Shown: positions 44,677 to 53,780 of the stretch, one piece after another
How positions within the stretch are numbered: position 1 is the stretch's first letter
How the letters are laid out: each line of letters begins with the position of its first letter
Origin: Pedomonas mirosovicensis
GTDB taxonomy: Bacteria > Pseudomonadota > Alphaproteobacteria > Sphingomonadales > Sphingomonadaceae
NCBI RefSeq assembly: GCF_022569295.1
Contig: NZ_JAKFIA010000002.1
Coordinates: 186,001 to 250,000 of the forward strand
Reading direction: 5' to 3'
Length of the DNA: 64,000 bases
The notes under the pieces: model-generated
Database searches by the model: none
Told to the model about the DNA's origin: nothing
Seen by the model: the letters and a program-made list of their open reading frames with translations, nothing else
Position numbers and translations under genes: made by a program

Positions 44677-45498
44677 TCAGGGCAGCACGGGTTCCCCGGC
44701 CGGAACGGCAGCCTGGATGTCCTGTTTGCCCGCAGCGGCGGGATTAATCAGCTCCTTGGCCATGGCGCTCAGCTGGTCGTCCACGGCCTTGTCCTCTTCC
44801 ATGATGCGGTGAAGGATCTCGGCCTCGCTCATCCGATCCATGGTCTTGGCGTATGTGGCCGCCGTGCCTAATCCTGCGATCTGATGGTGGATCAGCCGCT
44901 GGAGGGACGCGACGATGCCCGCATCGCGCAGCGCATCCGACCCGCTGACCTTCCGCATCTTCTCCGTCTCGTGCACGAGGGCTTCCATGGCGTCGTCCTC
45001 GTGAATCTCAGGCGCGGCCTCGCACCGCTGCAAGATCTCGGCGATCTCATCCTGATGATGCTGGATCTGAGTCCGGTAGCGGCCGAGATGCTCGCGGATC
45101 GCACCGTGCTCAACAGCCGTCTCCAGCGTCTCGAGCAGATCTTCCATCTGCGCCTTGGCGTTATGAAGTTCCTGAAGCTCGTTGATATAGAGGGTGTTGA
45201 AGTTATCGATGCTGGCCGTTCCGGACATAAAGGGCTTGGCCATGATGCGGAACATGTTGGCATAGCCCTGCCCCAGCGGAACATTGTCCGTCATCCTGGC
45301 CTTCATCGGGCAGTAGCGTGTTGCGCCCCGGGCAAGCAGGGATGCGCTGGCCAGCCCGAACAGCGCCCGCTTCGCCAGGCTGCCCCTGCGGGCCCCCGCC
45401 AACAGCGCAATACCGCCAAGGATGGAAAGCACGCGCTCCGTGCCCGTCACGTTGCGCCGCGCATGGTAGTAATTGCCTTCAGCAGACCGGTTCGCCAT
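44677..45498 (-). CDS. DUF2892-DUF892 (YciF-like) fusion protein
   Basis: 273 residues from the ATG at 45498. Residues 1-70 are a DUF2892-like segment: GTERVLSILGGIALLAGA, then ALFGLASASLLARGATRYCP with the conserved Cys-Pro. Residues about 95-255 are a DUF892/YciF ferritin-like four-helix bundle (LYINELQELHNAKAQMEDLL, LGRYRTQIQHHQDEIAEI). The Glu and His pattern fits a metal-binding bundle linked to stress responses. The two domains usually occur apart, so the fusion would tether a YciF bundle to the membrane. Confidence 0.8.
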   Translation of the reverse strand: MANRSAEGNYYHARRNVTGTERVLSILGGIALLAGARRGSLAKRALFGLASASLLARGATRYCPMKARMTDNVPLGQGYANMFRIMAKPFMSGTASIDNFNTLYINELQELHNAKAQMEDLLETLETAVEHGAIREHLGRYRTQIQHHQDEIAEILQRCEAAPEIHEDDAMEALVHETEKMRKVSGSDALRDAGIVASLQRLIHHQIAGLGTAATYAKTMDRMSEAEILHRIMEEDKAVDDQLSAMAKELINPAAAGKQDIQAAVPAGEPVLP

Positions 45499-45630
45499 GT
45501 TGAGTGAGCTCCTTCGATGCAACGAGGGAACGCCCCCGCCCAATTGTCCTGCCCACTAAACACACGTCCGCCGCTGCCGTTCCGCGTCAGGCCGGGCGGC
45601 ACGGCCCCGCCTCCGCAGCACCCAAGCTCT

Positions 45631-46641
45631 TTAGTCTGCTTCCAAATCGCGCCTCAGCCGCTGGCCGATCTCCGCCAGAATTTCGAACGAGCGCAGCCGC
45701 GCCTTGTGATCGTAGATCTGCCCCGTTGCCATGACTTCATCAACGCCAGTTTCCTGAAGGAAGGCCTGCAAGGCTTCCTCCACCATCTCCGGCGTGCCGA
45801 CGCCCGAGCACGACAGGGCATGTTCGACGCCGAATTTCTCCGCCGGGGTCCAGAAGCCCTCCATCGTCTCGCGCGGCGGCGGCAGCGGCCCCGCCCTGCC
45901 CCGCCGCAGGTTGACGAACTGCTGCTGGACGGAGGTGAACAGGCGGCGCGCCTCCTCCTCGGTGTCGGCGGCGAAGACGTTGAAGCCCGCCATCACGTAA
46001 GGCTTTTGCAATACGGCGGAGGGGCGGAACAGCGCCCGGTACAGCTTCAGCGCCTCCATCAGATGGTCCGGCGCGAAGTGGGAGGCAAAGGCAAACGGCA
46101 GGCCAAGGCTTGCCGCCAGCTGCGCGCTGAACAGGCTGGAACCTAAGAGCCAGATAGGCACGCTGAGCCCCGCCCCCGGCACGGCAGTGACCGCCTGCCC
46201 CGGCTCGGCTGGCTCGAAGTAGCGTTGCAGCTCCGCCACGTCCTGCGGGAACCGCTCCGCGCTGTTGGCGAAATCACGCCGCAGGGCGCGGGCCGTCATC
46301 TGGTCCGTTCCCGGCGCGCGCCCCAGCCCCAAGTCGATGCGCCCTGGGTAAAGCGCCTCCAGCGTGCCGAACTGCTCGGCCACCACCAGCGGCGCGTGGT
46401 TGGGCAGCATGATGCCGCCCGAGCCCACCCGAATGGTTTTGGTGCCGCCCGCGATGAAACCGATGGCCACCGCCGTTGCCGAGCTGCCGATGCCCGGCAT
46501 GTTGTGGTGCTCCGCCAGCCAGTAGCGACGGTAGCCCCAGCGCTCGGCATGCTGGGCAAGATCAAGGCTGTTGCGGAACGCCAGGCTGGCATCGCCACCC
46601 TCGATGATCGGCACAAGGTCAAGAATCGAAAGAACAGTCAC
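45631..46641 (-). CDS. Luciferase-like (LLM) flavin-dependent oxidoreductase
   Basis: 336 residues from the GTG at 46641. This is a TIM barrel of the bacterial luciferase group 1 type: [60 protein letters not shown], and [11 protein letters not shown] for flavin binding. [20 protein letters not shown] is typical of the alkanal/YhbW-like branch. The substrate is unknown. It is divergent from the catalase gene. Confidence 0.9.
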   Translation of the reverse strand: MTVLSILDLVPIIEGGDASLAFRNSLDLAQHAERWGYRRYWLAEHHNMPGIGSSATAVAIGFIAGGTKTIRVGSGGIMLPNHAPLVVAEQFGTLEALYPGRIDLGLGRAPGTDQMTARALRRDFANSAERFPQDVAELQRYFEPAEPGQAVTAVPGAGLSVPIWLLGSSLFSAQLAASLGLPFAFASHFAPDHLMEALKLYRALFRPSAVLQKPYVMAGFNVFAADTEEEARRLFTSVQQQFVNLRRGRAGPLPPPRETMEGFWTPAEKFGVEHALSCSGVGTPEMVEEALQAFLQETGVDEVMATGQIYDHKARLRSFEILAEIGQRLRRDLEAD

Positions 46642-46836
46642 GGCAAACGCGCCTCTGGCTGAAGAAACCCAAACATTGATCCCTTTATGTGCCCCCTGGG
46701 AGGCGGCCTTCAAGAAACCGTCCCCGAACAGACCGTCACCAGCCGTAGAACACTGCAATTCCCGGCGCACTGGAACGCAACAGCCAAGGGTCTCGTCCGT
46801 TCCTGCCAGTCAAACCCAGCAGCAGGGAGACCGGCT

Positions 46837-48360
46837 ATGGCGGAGGAAAGCAAACCTGGAGGCAATCCCAGCGGCGTTGGCCTCACAACCCGCCAGGGGC
46901 ACCCGATCTACGACAACCAGAATACCCGCAGCGTCGGCCCGCGCGGCCCGCTGGTGCTGGAGGATTACCAGTTTCTCGAAAAAATCACCCACTTCGACCG
47001 CGAGCGGATCCCCGAGCGGGTGGTGCACGCCCGCGGCGCGGGCGCCCACGGCTGGTTCGTGCCGACCGGCCGGGCGGGTGATGTCTCCATTGAGGAGTAC
47101 AGCCGGGCAGCCGTGTTCCGCAAGGGCACGCGAACGCCGGTGTTCATCCGCTTCTCGACCGTCACCCACGGCGCGCACAGCCCGGAGACGCTGCGCGACC
47201 CGCGCGGCTTTGCCATCAAGTTCTACACCGGAACCGGCAATTGGGATTTGGTTGGCAACAACCTGAAGGTGTTCTTCATCCGCGATCCCATCAAGTTTCC
47301 GGATCTCATCCACGCCTTCAAGCCGGACCCCGTGACCAATATCCAGAACTCCTGCCGCATCTTCGACTTCCTGAGCCTGACGCCCGAGTCCACCCATATG
47401 GTCACGTGGCTGTTCAGCCCGTGGGGCATCCCGGCCAGCTATCGCGAGATGCAGGGCTCGGGCGTCAACACCTACAAGCTGGTCAACGGCCACGGGCAGA
47501 CCGTGCTGTGCAAATTCCACTTCCAGCCCAAGATGGGCGTCCGCAACCTTCGCCAAGAGGAAGCCAGCGCCATCCAGGCCACCGACTGGAACCACGCGAC
47601 GCGCGACCTCTACGAGGCCATCGCCCGCGAAGAGCACCCCGAGTGGGACATGTACATCCAGGTGATGAGCGACGACGACCACCCCGAGCTGGACTGGGAC
47701 CCGCTCGACGCCACCAAGCTGTGGCCGGAAGATGAGTTTCCCATGCTCCACGTCGGCCACGTAGTGCTGGACCGGAACCCGGCCGACTATTTCAACGAGG
47801 TGGAGCAGGCCTCCTTCGGCACCGGCGTGCTGGTGGACGGCATCGATTTCTCTGACGACAAGCTGCTCTTGGGGCGCACCTTCGCCTACTCCGACACCCA
47901 GCGCTATCGCGTCGGCCCCAACTACCTGCAACTTCCCATCAACGCGCCCAAATGCCCCTTCGCCACCAACCAGCGGGGCGGGCAGATGTCCTACTTCGTC
48001 GATGGGGCGGACCAGGGCGCGGACCCGCACGTCAATTACGAGCCCTCCAACCGCGACGGGCTCAAGCAGCAGGAGCGGCTGGGCCCGCCCCCGCGCATCT
48101 TCGTCGAGGGGCAAGTCGGCCGCCAGCCGATCGAGCGGCCCTGTAACTTCCGCCAAGCGGGAGACAGGTGGCGCCTGTTCTCCGAGGACGAGCGCAACGA
48201 ACTGGTGGGCAACCTCGTCAACGCCCTCTCCCAGTGCGACCGCATCATTCAGGAGCGGATGGTTGGCCACTTCACGCAGGCCGACCCGGAGTATGGCCGC
48301 CGCGTTGGCGAGGGGCTGGGCATCCCGGCTCCGGCGGCATCGCAGGCAGGGCCCGCTTGA
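46837..48360 (+). CDS. Catalase, haem-dependent monofunctional
   Basis: 507 residues from the ATG at 46837, with AGGGAG upstream. The catalytic His is in [12 protein letters not shown] and the distal Asn in [15 protein letters not shown]. The haem-ligand Tyr is in [31 protein letters not shown] and the NADPH-site region are also conserved. Length fits the small-subunit class. It degrades hydrogen peroxide in the cytoplasm. Its proximity to an iron-regulated operon suggests iron and oxidative stress linkage, though each has its own upstream region. Confidence 0.95.
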   Translation: MAEESKPGGNPSGVGLTTRQGHPIYDNQNTRSVGPRGPLVLEDYQFLEKITHFDRERIPERVVHARGAGAHGWFVPTGRAGDVSIEEYSRAAVFRKGTRTPVFIRFSTVTHGAHSPETLRDPRGFAIKFYTGTGNWDLVGNNLKVFFIRDPIKFPDLIHAFKPDPVTNIQNSCRIFDFLSLTPESTHMVTWLFSPWGIPASYREMQGSGVNTYKLVNGHGQTVLCKFHFQPKMGVRNLRQEEASAIQATDWNHATRDLYEAIAREEHPEWDMYIQVMSDDDHPELDWDPLDATKLWPEDEFPMLHVGHVVLDRNPADYFNEVEQASFGTGVLVDGIDFSDDKLLLGRTFAYSDTQRYRVGPNYLQLPINAPKCPFATNQRGGQMSYFVDGADQGADPHVNYEPSNRDGLKQQERLGPPPRIFVEGQVGRQPIERPCNFRQAGDRWRLFSEDERNELVGNLVNALSQCDRIIQERMVGHFTQADPEYGRRVGEGLGIPAPAASQAGPA

Positions 48361-48383
48361 GGCCACACGTTATCGGCTATTTT

Positions 48384-48404
48384 TGCAAATAACTCTCATT
48401 TGTG
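48384..48404 (+). promoter_or_regulatory. Fur-box-like operator
   Basis: GCAAATAACTCTCATTTG (core) is a near-symmetric AT-rich site; its complement AATGAGAGTTATTTGC resembles Fur boxes of the AATGAGAATnATT type. It lies 38 bases before the first gene of a reductase operon whose gene set is commonly iron-regulated. Fur control is therefore likely. Confidence 0.6.
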
Positions 48405-48441
48405 ACTACCGGCGAACCTTGAGAGTCACTATAGAGGCGGT

Positions 48442-49086
48442 ATGTCTGATTCGACCGCCCGAGACGAAACAAGGCTCCGGAACCGCAGGGGGTTTTGGCT
48501 GCGCCATGTGCAGCGCTGGCACTGGATCAGCTCCGGCGTGTGCCTCATCGGCATGATCCTGTTTGCCCTCACCGGCATCACCCTCAATCACGCAGCCCAA
48601 ATCGAGGGCAAGCCGCAGGTGGTCGAGAAGGCGGCGAGCCTGCCCGCCCCGCTGCTGGCCGATCTCCAGCGCGGCATGGAGGAGGGTGACGCCCCGCTGC
48701 CCGCCCCGCTGCGGGACTGGCTGAGCGAGGCGCTGGACGTGTGGGTGGAGGCCCAGCCGGCGGAATGGTCGGCGGACGAAATCTACCTCTCCCTGCCCCG
48801 CCCCGGCGGCGATGCGTGGCTGAGCATCGACCGGGAGACCGGGGACGTCTTCTACGAGAAGACCGACCGGGGCTGGATCGCCTACCTCAACGACCTCCAC
48901 AAGGGCCGCAACACCAGCGGCGCGTGGTCGTGGTTCCTCGACATCTTCGCCGCCGCCTGCCTCGTCTTTTCCGTCACCGGCCTGCTGCTGCTCCAGCTCT
49001 ATGCCGGCCACCGCCCGGCCACCTGGCCGGTGGTCGGGCTCGGGCTCGTCGTGCCCGTCATTCTCGCCATCCTGATGATCCACTAG
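48442..49086 (+). CDS. PepSY-associated membrane protein
   Basis: 214 residues, AGAGGCGG before the ATG. Layout: cytoplasmic start RGFWLRHVQRWHWISSGVCL, helix 1 (IGMILFALTGITLNH), a periplasmic section of about 100 residues containing LPRPGGDAWLSIDRETGDVF, YLNDLHKGRNTSGAWSWFLD, then helix 2 and helix 3. The His residues in RWHW, LNHA and LHKG match PepSY-TM ferric-reductase-type proteins. First gene of a five-gene operon with ApbE and a flavodoxin reductase, so it may pass electrons to ferric siderophores. Confidence 0.9.
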   Translation: MSDSTARDETRLRNRRGFWLRHVQRWHWISSGVCLIGMILFALTGITLNHAAQIEGKPQVVEKAASLPAPLLADLQRGMEEGDAPLPAPLRDWLSEALDVWVEAQPAEWSADEIYLSLPRPGGDAWLSIDRETGDVFYEKTDRGWIAYLNDLHKGRNTSGAWSWFLDIFAAACLVFSVTGLLLLQLYAGHRPATWPVVGLGLVVPVILAILMIH

Positions 49087-49099
49087 GAAGAGAGGCCCC

Positions 49100-49633
49100 A
49101 TGCAGTCGCCCAAACCCCTCTGGCTCTCAGGCCCGCTCGTGCTCGTCGGCATGTCGGCAGCGACCACCGCGCAGGCGGCGGGCATAAGCGTGAAGGTCGA
49201 GATCCCCCGGCTGACGGTGAGCGAATACCACCGCCCCTATGTCGCCATGTGGATCGAGGGCGCAAACCTCGCCAAACCGGTTGATCTCGCCGTCTGGTAC
49301 GACGTGAAGATGAAGGACAACGGCGGGGCCAAATGGCTCTCCGACATGCGCCTGTGGTGGCGCAAGAGCGGGCGCAACCTGCAAATGCCGGTCGATGGCG
49401 TCAGCGGCGCGACCCGCGCCCCCGGCACCCATGAGGTGCGCTTCACCGAAGGCAGCGCGCCGCTCACCAAACTGCCCGCGGGCAAATACGAGTTCGTCAT
49501 CGAAGCCACGCGGGAGCTGGGCGGGCGCGAATACCTCCGCATTCCGTTCCAATGGCCGCCGCAAGGCCAGCAGCCCCAGCCCGCAAAAGGCGCGTCCGAG
49601 CTGGGCGCGGTTTCACTCACCCTGAAGAAATAA
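49100..49633 (+). CDS. DUF2271 periplasmic protein
   Basis: 177 residues with a signal peptide (LWLSGPLVLVGMSAATTAQA). The conserved DUF2271 core reads EIPRLTVSEYHRPYVAMWIE, LAVWYDVKMKDNG, WWRKSGRN and VSGATRAPGTHEVRF. The SGAT motif resembles flavin-attachment DxxTSGAT-type contexts but the full pattern is not present, so FMN attachment by the downstream ApbE is only a possibility. Second gene of the iron-regulated operon; the ATG follows GGAAGAGAGG. Confidence 0.85.
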   Translation: MQSPKPLWLSGPLVLVGMSAATTAQAAGISVKVEIPRLTVSEYHRPYVAMWIEGANLAKPVDLAVWYDVKMKDNGGAKWLSDMRLWWRKSGRNLQMPVDGVSGATRAPGTHEVRFTEGSAPLTKLPAGKYEFVIEATRELGGREYLRIPFQWPPQGQQPQPAKGASELGAVSLTLKK

Positions 49634-49645
49634 GGGAGCCCATCC

Positions 49646-50467
49646 ATGTCGATCCGCTTCAAGCACCTGGCGACCGGCCTTGCCGCGATTGCCGCCCTCT
49701 CGATGGTGTCGGTTGCCGCCAGCGCGCACCGGGCATGGCTGCTGCCCTCCGCCACCACCGTCTCCGGCACCGACATGTGGGTGAGCGTTGACGCCGCCAT
49801 TTCCAACAACCTGTTCAACGCCGACCACTTCCCCATGCAGTTGGGCGGCATTCAGGTAACGGCGCCGGACGGCGCGGCCGTGCAGCCCCAGAACGGCTCG
49901 ACCGGCCGCTATCGCTCGGTGTTCGACGTGAAGCTGGACCAGACCGGCACCTATAAAATCGCCAATGCCGGGCATTCGGTCATGGCCTCCTACCAGCAGA
50001 ACGGCGAGCGCAAGCGCCTGCGCGGGCCGGTGGAGCGGCTGAAGGACCTGCCGCAGGACGCCACCGACGTGAAGGTCTCCGAGATCATCAGCCGCAACGA
50101 GACGTTCGTCACCAACGGCAATCTAACGACGACCGTGTTCAAGCTCACCGGCAAGGGGCTGGAGCTGGAGCCCGTCACCCACCCCAATGATCTGGTGGAG
50201 GGCGAGCCCGCCACCTTCCGCTTCCTCCTGGACGGCAAGCCCGCCGCGAATCTCAAGGTGACTGCCGTTCCGGGCGGCACGCGCTACCGCAACCAGCCGG
50301 TTGAAATCACCGCCACCACCAACGCCAATGGCGAGGTGGCTCTCACCTTCCCGCAGCCGGGCATGTACTGGCTGGATGCCGAGGTGGCGGACGACAAGGC
50401 CTCCGTGCCGCAGGCCAGCCGCCGCGTCGCCCGCTACAACATGACCGTTGAAGTGATGCCGATGTAA
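49646..50467 (+). CDS. DUF4198 periplasmic protein
   Basis: 273 residues. A signal peptide (LATGLAAIAALSMVSVAASA) is followed by HRAWLLPSATTVSG, the characteristic start of DUF4198. Two beta-rich Ig/CnaB-like units follow (GSTGRYRSVFDVKLDQTGTY, ANGEVALTFPQPGMYWLDAE). Members sit with TonB receptors and metal-uptake genes and probably bind a metal or metal complex in the periplasm. Third gene, 12 bases after DUF2271; AAGGGAG precedes the ATG. Confidence 0.85.
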   Translation: MSIRFKHLATGLAAIAALSMVSVAASAHRAWLLPSATTVSGTDMWVSVDAAISNNLFNADHFPMQLGGIQVTAPDGAAVQPQNGSTGRYRSVFDVKLDQTGTYKIANAGHSVMASYQQNGERKRLRGPVERLKDLPQDATDVKVSEIISRNETFVTNGNLTTTVFKLTGKGLELEPVTHPNDLVEGEPATFRFLLDGKPAANLKVTAVPGGTRYRNQPVEITATTNANGEVALTFPQPGMYWLDAEVADDKASVPQASRRVARYNMTVEVMPM

Positions 50468-50485
50468 AGGCGGCCCGCTCGTCCG

Positions 50486-51505
50486 ATGCGGATTCTCGTC
50501 CCCACTCACCTCTCGCCGCTGGCCATCGCCAACCGGGTGCCCAGCGCTCCGGTCGAGACGCTCGGCGGCCGGAGCATGGGGACGAGCTGGTCCGTGCGGT
50601 ACGTCGCACCGCCCGCCTCCGGCCTCTCCGCTGACGCCGTCGCCGCGCTGGTCGGACAGCAGCTGGCCGAGGTCATCGACCAGATGAGCCAGTGGGAGAA
50701 AACTTCCCTCCTCTGCCGCTTCAACCGCGCCGCGCCGAACACGTGGCACGAGTTACCGCCTGCCTTCCGCACGGTGCTCAATTGCGCGCTCGAGATCACA
50801 GAGGAAAGCGAGGGCGCGTTCGACCCCACGCTCGGCGCGCTCGTTGACCTGTGGGGCTTCGGCCCCGCGCCCGCGAGGGCCACGCCGCCATCGCCGCAGG
50901 AGATCGAGGCCGCCCGCGCCCGCACCGGCTGGCGAAAGATCGGGTTCGATGCCGCTCGGCGCGCCATCCGCCAGCCCGGCGGGGTGCGGCTGGATTTTTC
51001 CGGCATCGCCAAGGGCTTTGCGGTCGATCACGTGGCCGAGGGGCTACGGCTGGCGGGCCTCCGGCATTTTCTCGTCGAGATCGGCGGCGAGCTGCGCGGC
51101 GAGGGCGTGAAGCCGGATGGTTCGCCCTGGTGGGTTACCATCGAGCGGCCCGCGCGCCTCCCGCAAAATGCCGCCGGCTGGCAGGAGACCCGCGTCGCCT
51201 TGCATGGCCTCGCCATCGCCACCTCCGGTGACTATCGCCGCTGGTTCGAAAGCAAGGGGCGGCATTATTCCCACACGCTCGACCCGCGCACCGGCTGGCC
51301 GATCGAGAACAGCATCGTCTCGGCAACCGTGCTTCACCCCTCCTGCATGAAGGCCGACGCCTATGCGACGGCCCTCGGTGTTCTGGGGGCGGATGCCGCG
51401 CTGCAACTGGCGACCGGGCGCGACATCGCCGCCTGCCTGATCCGCCGCACGGGCGAGGGTGTGGAGGAAATCCTCTCCCCTGCCTTCCGCCAAATGCTGG
51501 ATTGA
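50486..51505 (+). CDS. FAD:protein FMN transferase (ApbE family)
   Basis: 339 residues. ApbE motifs: SMGTSWSVRYVAPP, SEGAFDPTLGALVDLWGFGP, RLDFSGIAKGFAVDHVAEGL, VEIGGELRGEG, and SHTLDPRTGWPIEN with Mg ligands near the C-terminus. The enzyme covalently attaches FMN from FAD to a Thr of partner flavoproteins. No signal peptide is evident, so its partner may be handled in the cytoplasm. Fourth gene in the operon, 18 bases after DUF4198. Confidence 0.9.
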   Translation: MRILVPTHLSPLAIANRVPSAPVETLGGRSMGTSWSVRYVAPPASGLSADAVAALVGQQLAEVIDQMSQWEKTSLLCRFNRAAPNTWHELPPAFRTVLNCALEITEESEGAFDPTLGALVDLWGFGPAPARATPPSPQEIEAARARTGWRKIGFDAARRAIRQPGGVRLDFSGIAKGFAVDHVAEGLRLAGLRHFLVEIGGELRGEGVKPDGSPWWVTIERPARLPQNAAGWQETRVALHGLAIATSGDYRRWFESKGRHYSHTLDPRTGWPIENSIVSATVLHPSCMKADAYATALGVLGADAALQLATGRDIAACLIRRTGEGVEEILSPAFRQMLD

Positions 51506-51509
51506 ACCC

Positions 51510-52877
51510 ATGTCTCCCGCGTTGCGTCTTGCCTGCGCCCTGGCCGCTGCCTGCCTCTACGGCCTTTTCTGCCTGTGGACCCTGTGGCGGCACCACAGGC
51601 ACAGGCGCAGCCGCGCCGCTGCCGTGCTGAACGGCGAGGGCGAGGCGTCCTTCCTCGTCGCATACGCCAGCCAGAGCAGCTTTGCCGAATATCTCGCCGG
51701 GCGCACGGCCGAAAGCCTGCGGGCGGCGGGCCATGCCGTCACGCTGCTCCCGCTTGAAGCTGTGGAACACACCACGTTGCAACAACACCGCCGCGCGCTG
51801 TTCATCATCAGTACGACGGGCGAGGGCGATGCCCCCACCCACGCCTTCCGCTTCGCCCACAAGACGATGAACGCCCCCGCTGACTTTTCGCACCTCGGCT
51901 ACGGCCTGCTGGCGCTGGGGGACAGCCGCTACGCGAACTTCTGCGCCTTCGGCCGCCGCCTTGATGAGTGGCTGCGCGCAAGCCGCGCTGCGCCCCTGTT
52001 CGAGCGCATCGAGGTGGACAACGGCGCGGAATCCGCGCTTCGCCAGTGGCGCGAACAGCTGGCCCGGCTGGGCGCGTCCGCCACGCAGGCCATTACGGAC
52101 GGCCCTGCCTTCACGCCGTGGGTGCTGGCGGAGCGCCGCCTCCTCAATCCGGGGAGCGTCGGCGGGCCGGTTTATCTCGTGCGCCTGCGCGCCGCCGTGC
52201 CGGGCGCGACATGGGAAGCGGGCGACATCGCGGAAATCGAGCTGCCCGGCGCAATCGACGCCGCCACCGGCCACCCGCCCCACCGCAGCTATTCCATCGC
52301 CTCCCTGCCGGAAGATAACGCGCTCGATCTCCTCGTCCGGCAGGTGCGGCACGAAAACGGGCAGCTCGGCGCGGGCTCCGGCTGGCTCACCCATCACGCG
52401 GAAATCAGCGGCGAAATCCGGCTTCGCATCCGCCGCAACACCAGCTTCCACCCGCAGGAAGCGACGCGCCCGCTCCTCCTCATCGGCAACGGCACCGGAC
52501 TTGCGGGCCTGCGCGCCCACCTCAGGCATCAGGCCGCGCGCGGCCGGCATCGCAACTGGCTGGTCTTCGGCGAGCGCAACCGCGCCCACGATTTCTTCCT
52601 GCGCGAAGAGCTTGAGGCCTGGCAGGCCAGCGGCGTTTTGGAACGGCTGGACCTCGCCTTCTCCCGCGATCAGCACCACCGCCTCTACGTGCAGCATCGA
52701 CTGCTCGAAAACCGCGAGGCCGTCCGCCGCTGGATCGACGACGGCGCAGCCATTTATGTGTGCGGCAGCGCCGAAGGCATGGCGGGCGACGTGCACGCCG
52801 CGCTCACCGACATTCTGGGGGCGGAGCGCATCGCCCGCATGACCGAAGACGGTCTCTATCGCCGGGATGTGTATTAG
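51510..52877 (+). CDS. Sulfite reductase-type flavoprotein (flavodoxin plus FNR domains)
   Basis: 455 residues from the ATG at 51510, 4 bases after the apbE stop. A membrane helix (residues 3-25) anchors the protein. The flavodoxin domain has ASQSSFAEYLAGRTAESL, STTGEGDAPTHA and LGDSRYANFCAFGRRLD. The FNR half has RSYSIASLPED for FAD, GNGTGLAGLRAHL for NADPH, and YVCGSAEGMAGDV. It resembles CysJ/P450-reductase architecture. It would move electrons from NADPH through FAD and FMN to the membrane partner (PepSY protein) for extracytoplasmic ferric reduction; the pathway is inferred. Confidence 0.9.
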   Translation: MSPALRLACALAAACLYGLFCLWTLWRHHRHRRSRAAAVLNGEGEASFLVAYASQSSFAEYLAGRTAESLRAAGHAVTLLPLEAVEHTTLQQHRRALFIISTTGEGDAPTHAFRFAHKTMNAPADFSHLGYGLLALGDSRYANFCAFGRRLDEWLRASRAAPLFERIEVDNGAESALRQWREQLARLGASATQAITDGPAFTPWVLAERRLLNPGSVGGPVYLVRLRAAVPGATWEAGDIAEIELPGAIDAATGHPPHRSYSIASLPEDNALDLLVRQVRHENGQLGAGSGWLTHHAEISGEIRLRIRRNTSFHPQEATRPLLLIGNGTGLAGLRAHLRHQAARGRHRNWLVFGERNRAHDFFLREELEAWQASGVLERLDLAFSRDQHHRLYVQHRLLENREAVRRWIDDGAAIYVCGSAEGMAGDVHAALTDILGAERIARMTEDGLYRRDVY

Positions 52878-52878
52878 A

Positions 52879-52972
52879 TTTTGCAGAGGGTCCCCGTGCG
52901 CGGGGGCGCACACGCCAGAAGACCTCTCCTGCACCGCCCTGAATTTATCGAGCCATGCCCTCCGGGCTGGAC
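52879..52972 (+). repeat. Palindromic intergenic repeat, copy A (long-hairpin type)
   Basis: Starts TTTTGCAGAGGGTCCCC, with an inner GTGCGCGG/GCGCAC hairpin, and continues AGACCTCTCCTGCACC and GAATTTATCGAGCC. It is closely similar to the reversed copy at 54808-54905 and lies immediately after the stop of the flavoprotein gene. Confidence 0.7.
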
Positions 52973-52986
52973 CTCGCGCAACGGCA

Positions 52987-53397
52987 TCACGGATAGGAGA
53001 CAGTTCCCACCATTCCACAGCTGCCTATAGTAGTATTAATATCTATGGTACTTCCGCTCCATGTGCCTAAGATGATGCCGGAGCAAGAAGGGGGAATAAT
53101 GAATGTCACATTGACGCCAGCAATTGCATAAAAACCAGATCCAGAGCCAGAAAATGCGGCACTATACGGTTGATTTTGAAATGCGATCGAGCTGCATAAT
53201 GGATCCGCCGACATCATTGTAACATTATCCACAACGGTACCCCCACCGCTTAACCGAAAGCTCAACTGGCAGACAAGAGTGGGGCCGTTTGTAAATGCCA
53301 CCGTTCCTGTGTACGTACCATCAGGCGGCGCAGCATTTGCAATGTTCGGGATAAAGAAAACAGACGCCGCCAAGGCGGCTTTTGCAAGTTTTTTCAC
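52987..53397 (-). CDS. Low-GC exported protein, PraB-like
   Basis: 136 residues from the GTG at 53397, which follows GAGGGGG by 5 bases. Signal peptide KKLAKAALAASVFFIPNIAN ends before APPDGTYTGTV. The mature chain is Gly/Ser/Thr-rich beta sequence with four cysteines (LVCQLSF, PLCSSIA, PSCSGII, GSCGMVG), which suggests two disulfides. Similar small exported proteins in sphingomonads are sometimes labelled PraB/alkane-oxidation activator; I make that link with low confidence. GC content and codon use are visibly lower than in neighbouring genes, suggesting recent transfer. Confidence 0.65.
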   Translation of the reverse strand: MKKLAKAALAASVFFIPNIANAAPPDGTYTGTVAFTNGPTLVCQLSFRLSGGGTVVDNVTMMSADPLCSSIAFQNQPYSAAFSGSGSGFYAIAGVNVTFIIPPSCSGIILGTWSGSTIDINTTIGSCGMVGTVSYP

Positions 53398-53569
53398 ACC
53401 CACCCCCTCGTTTTAATACTTATGTTACACACATTCTCTAAAATACACTTCTATTAAATACCAACTGAATACTTATAATATTAATAAACAATCATTAAAT
53501 ACTTGCTGTATTTTTAGTTTGATCGAATTATTTTTGAAGACTGCACCCCACTGTTCACGCATTGGTTTT
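53398..53569. other. AT-rich upstream region of the low-GC gene
   Basis: AT-rich, with runs such as TTAATACTTATGTTACAC and TATTAATAAACAATCATT; probably promoter DNA that came in with the low-GC gene. No gene is seen. Confidence 0.4.
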
Positions 53570-53634
53570 GACCGGGTGCATCCCATAAAATCGAATGGGG
53601 ATTGAAAGGGGACCCGAGCCCCCCCTTTCCTCTC
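53570..53634 (-). repeat. Palindromic intergenic repeat, copy B (reverse)
   Basis: Read on the minus strand: GGGGGGGCTCGGGTCCCC, then CAATCCCCATTCGATTTTAT and GCACCCGGTCA. It shares blocks with copies C and E. A second partial duplication follows at 53625-53695 (CCCTTTCCTCTCCTGAATTG versus CCCTTTCCCCTTCTGAAAGT, each followed by GCCTCC). Confidence 0.7.
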
Positions 53635-53780
53635 CTGAATTGACGCCTCCGCGTCGGGAGGGGGACAAGTCCCTTTCCCCTTCTGAAAGTGCCGCCTCCA
53701 TCTTGCCGGTCGAAGGGTTTTGCCGGTAAGGAGCCGCGAGGCTGCGGCCCCATGCCCGGCACAACGAGGATCACACGGCA

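Noticed and set aside
46810-48366. 518-codon open frame antisense to catalase
   Set aside because: The plus strand encodes an unmistakable catalase; the antisense frame has no motif.
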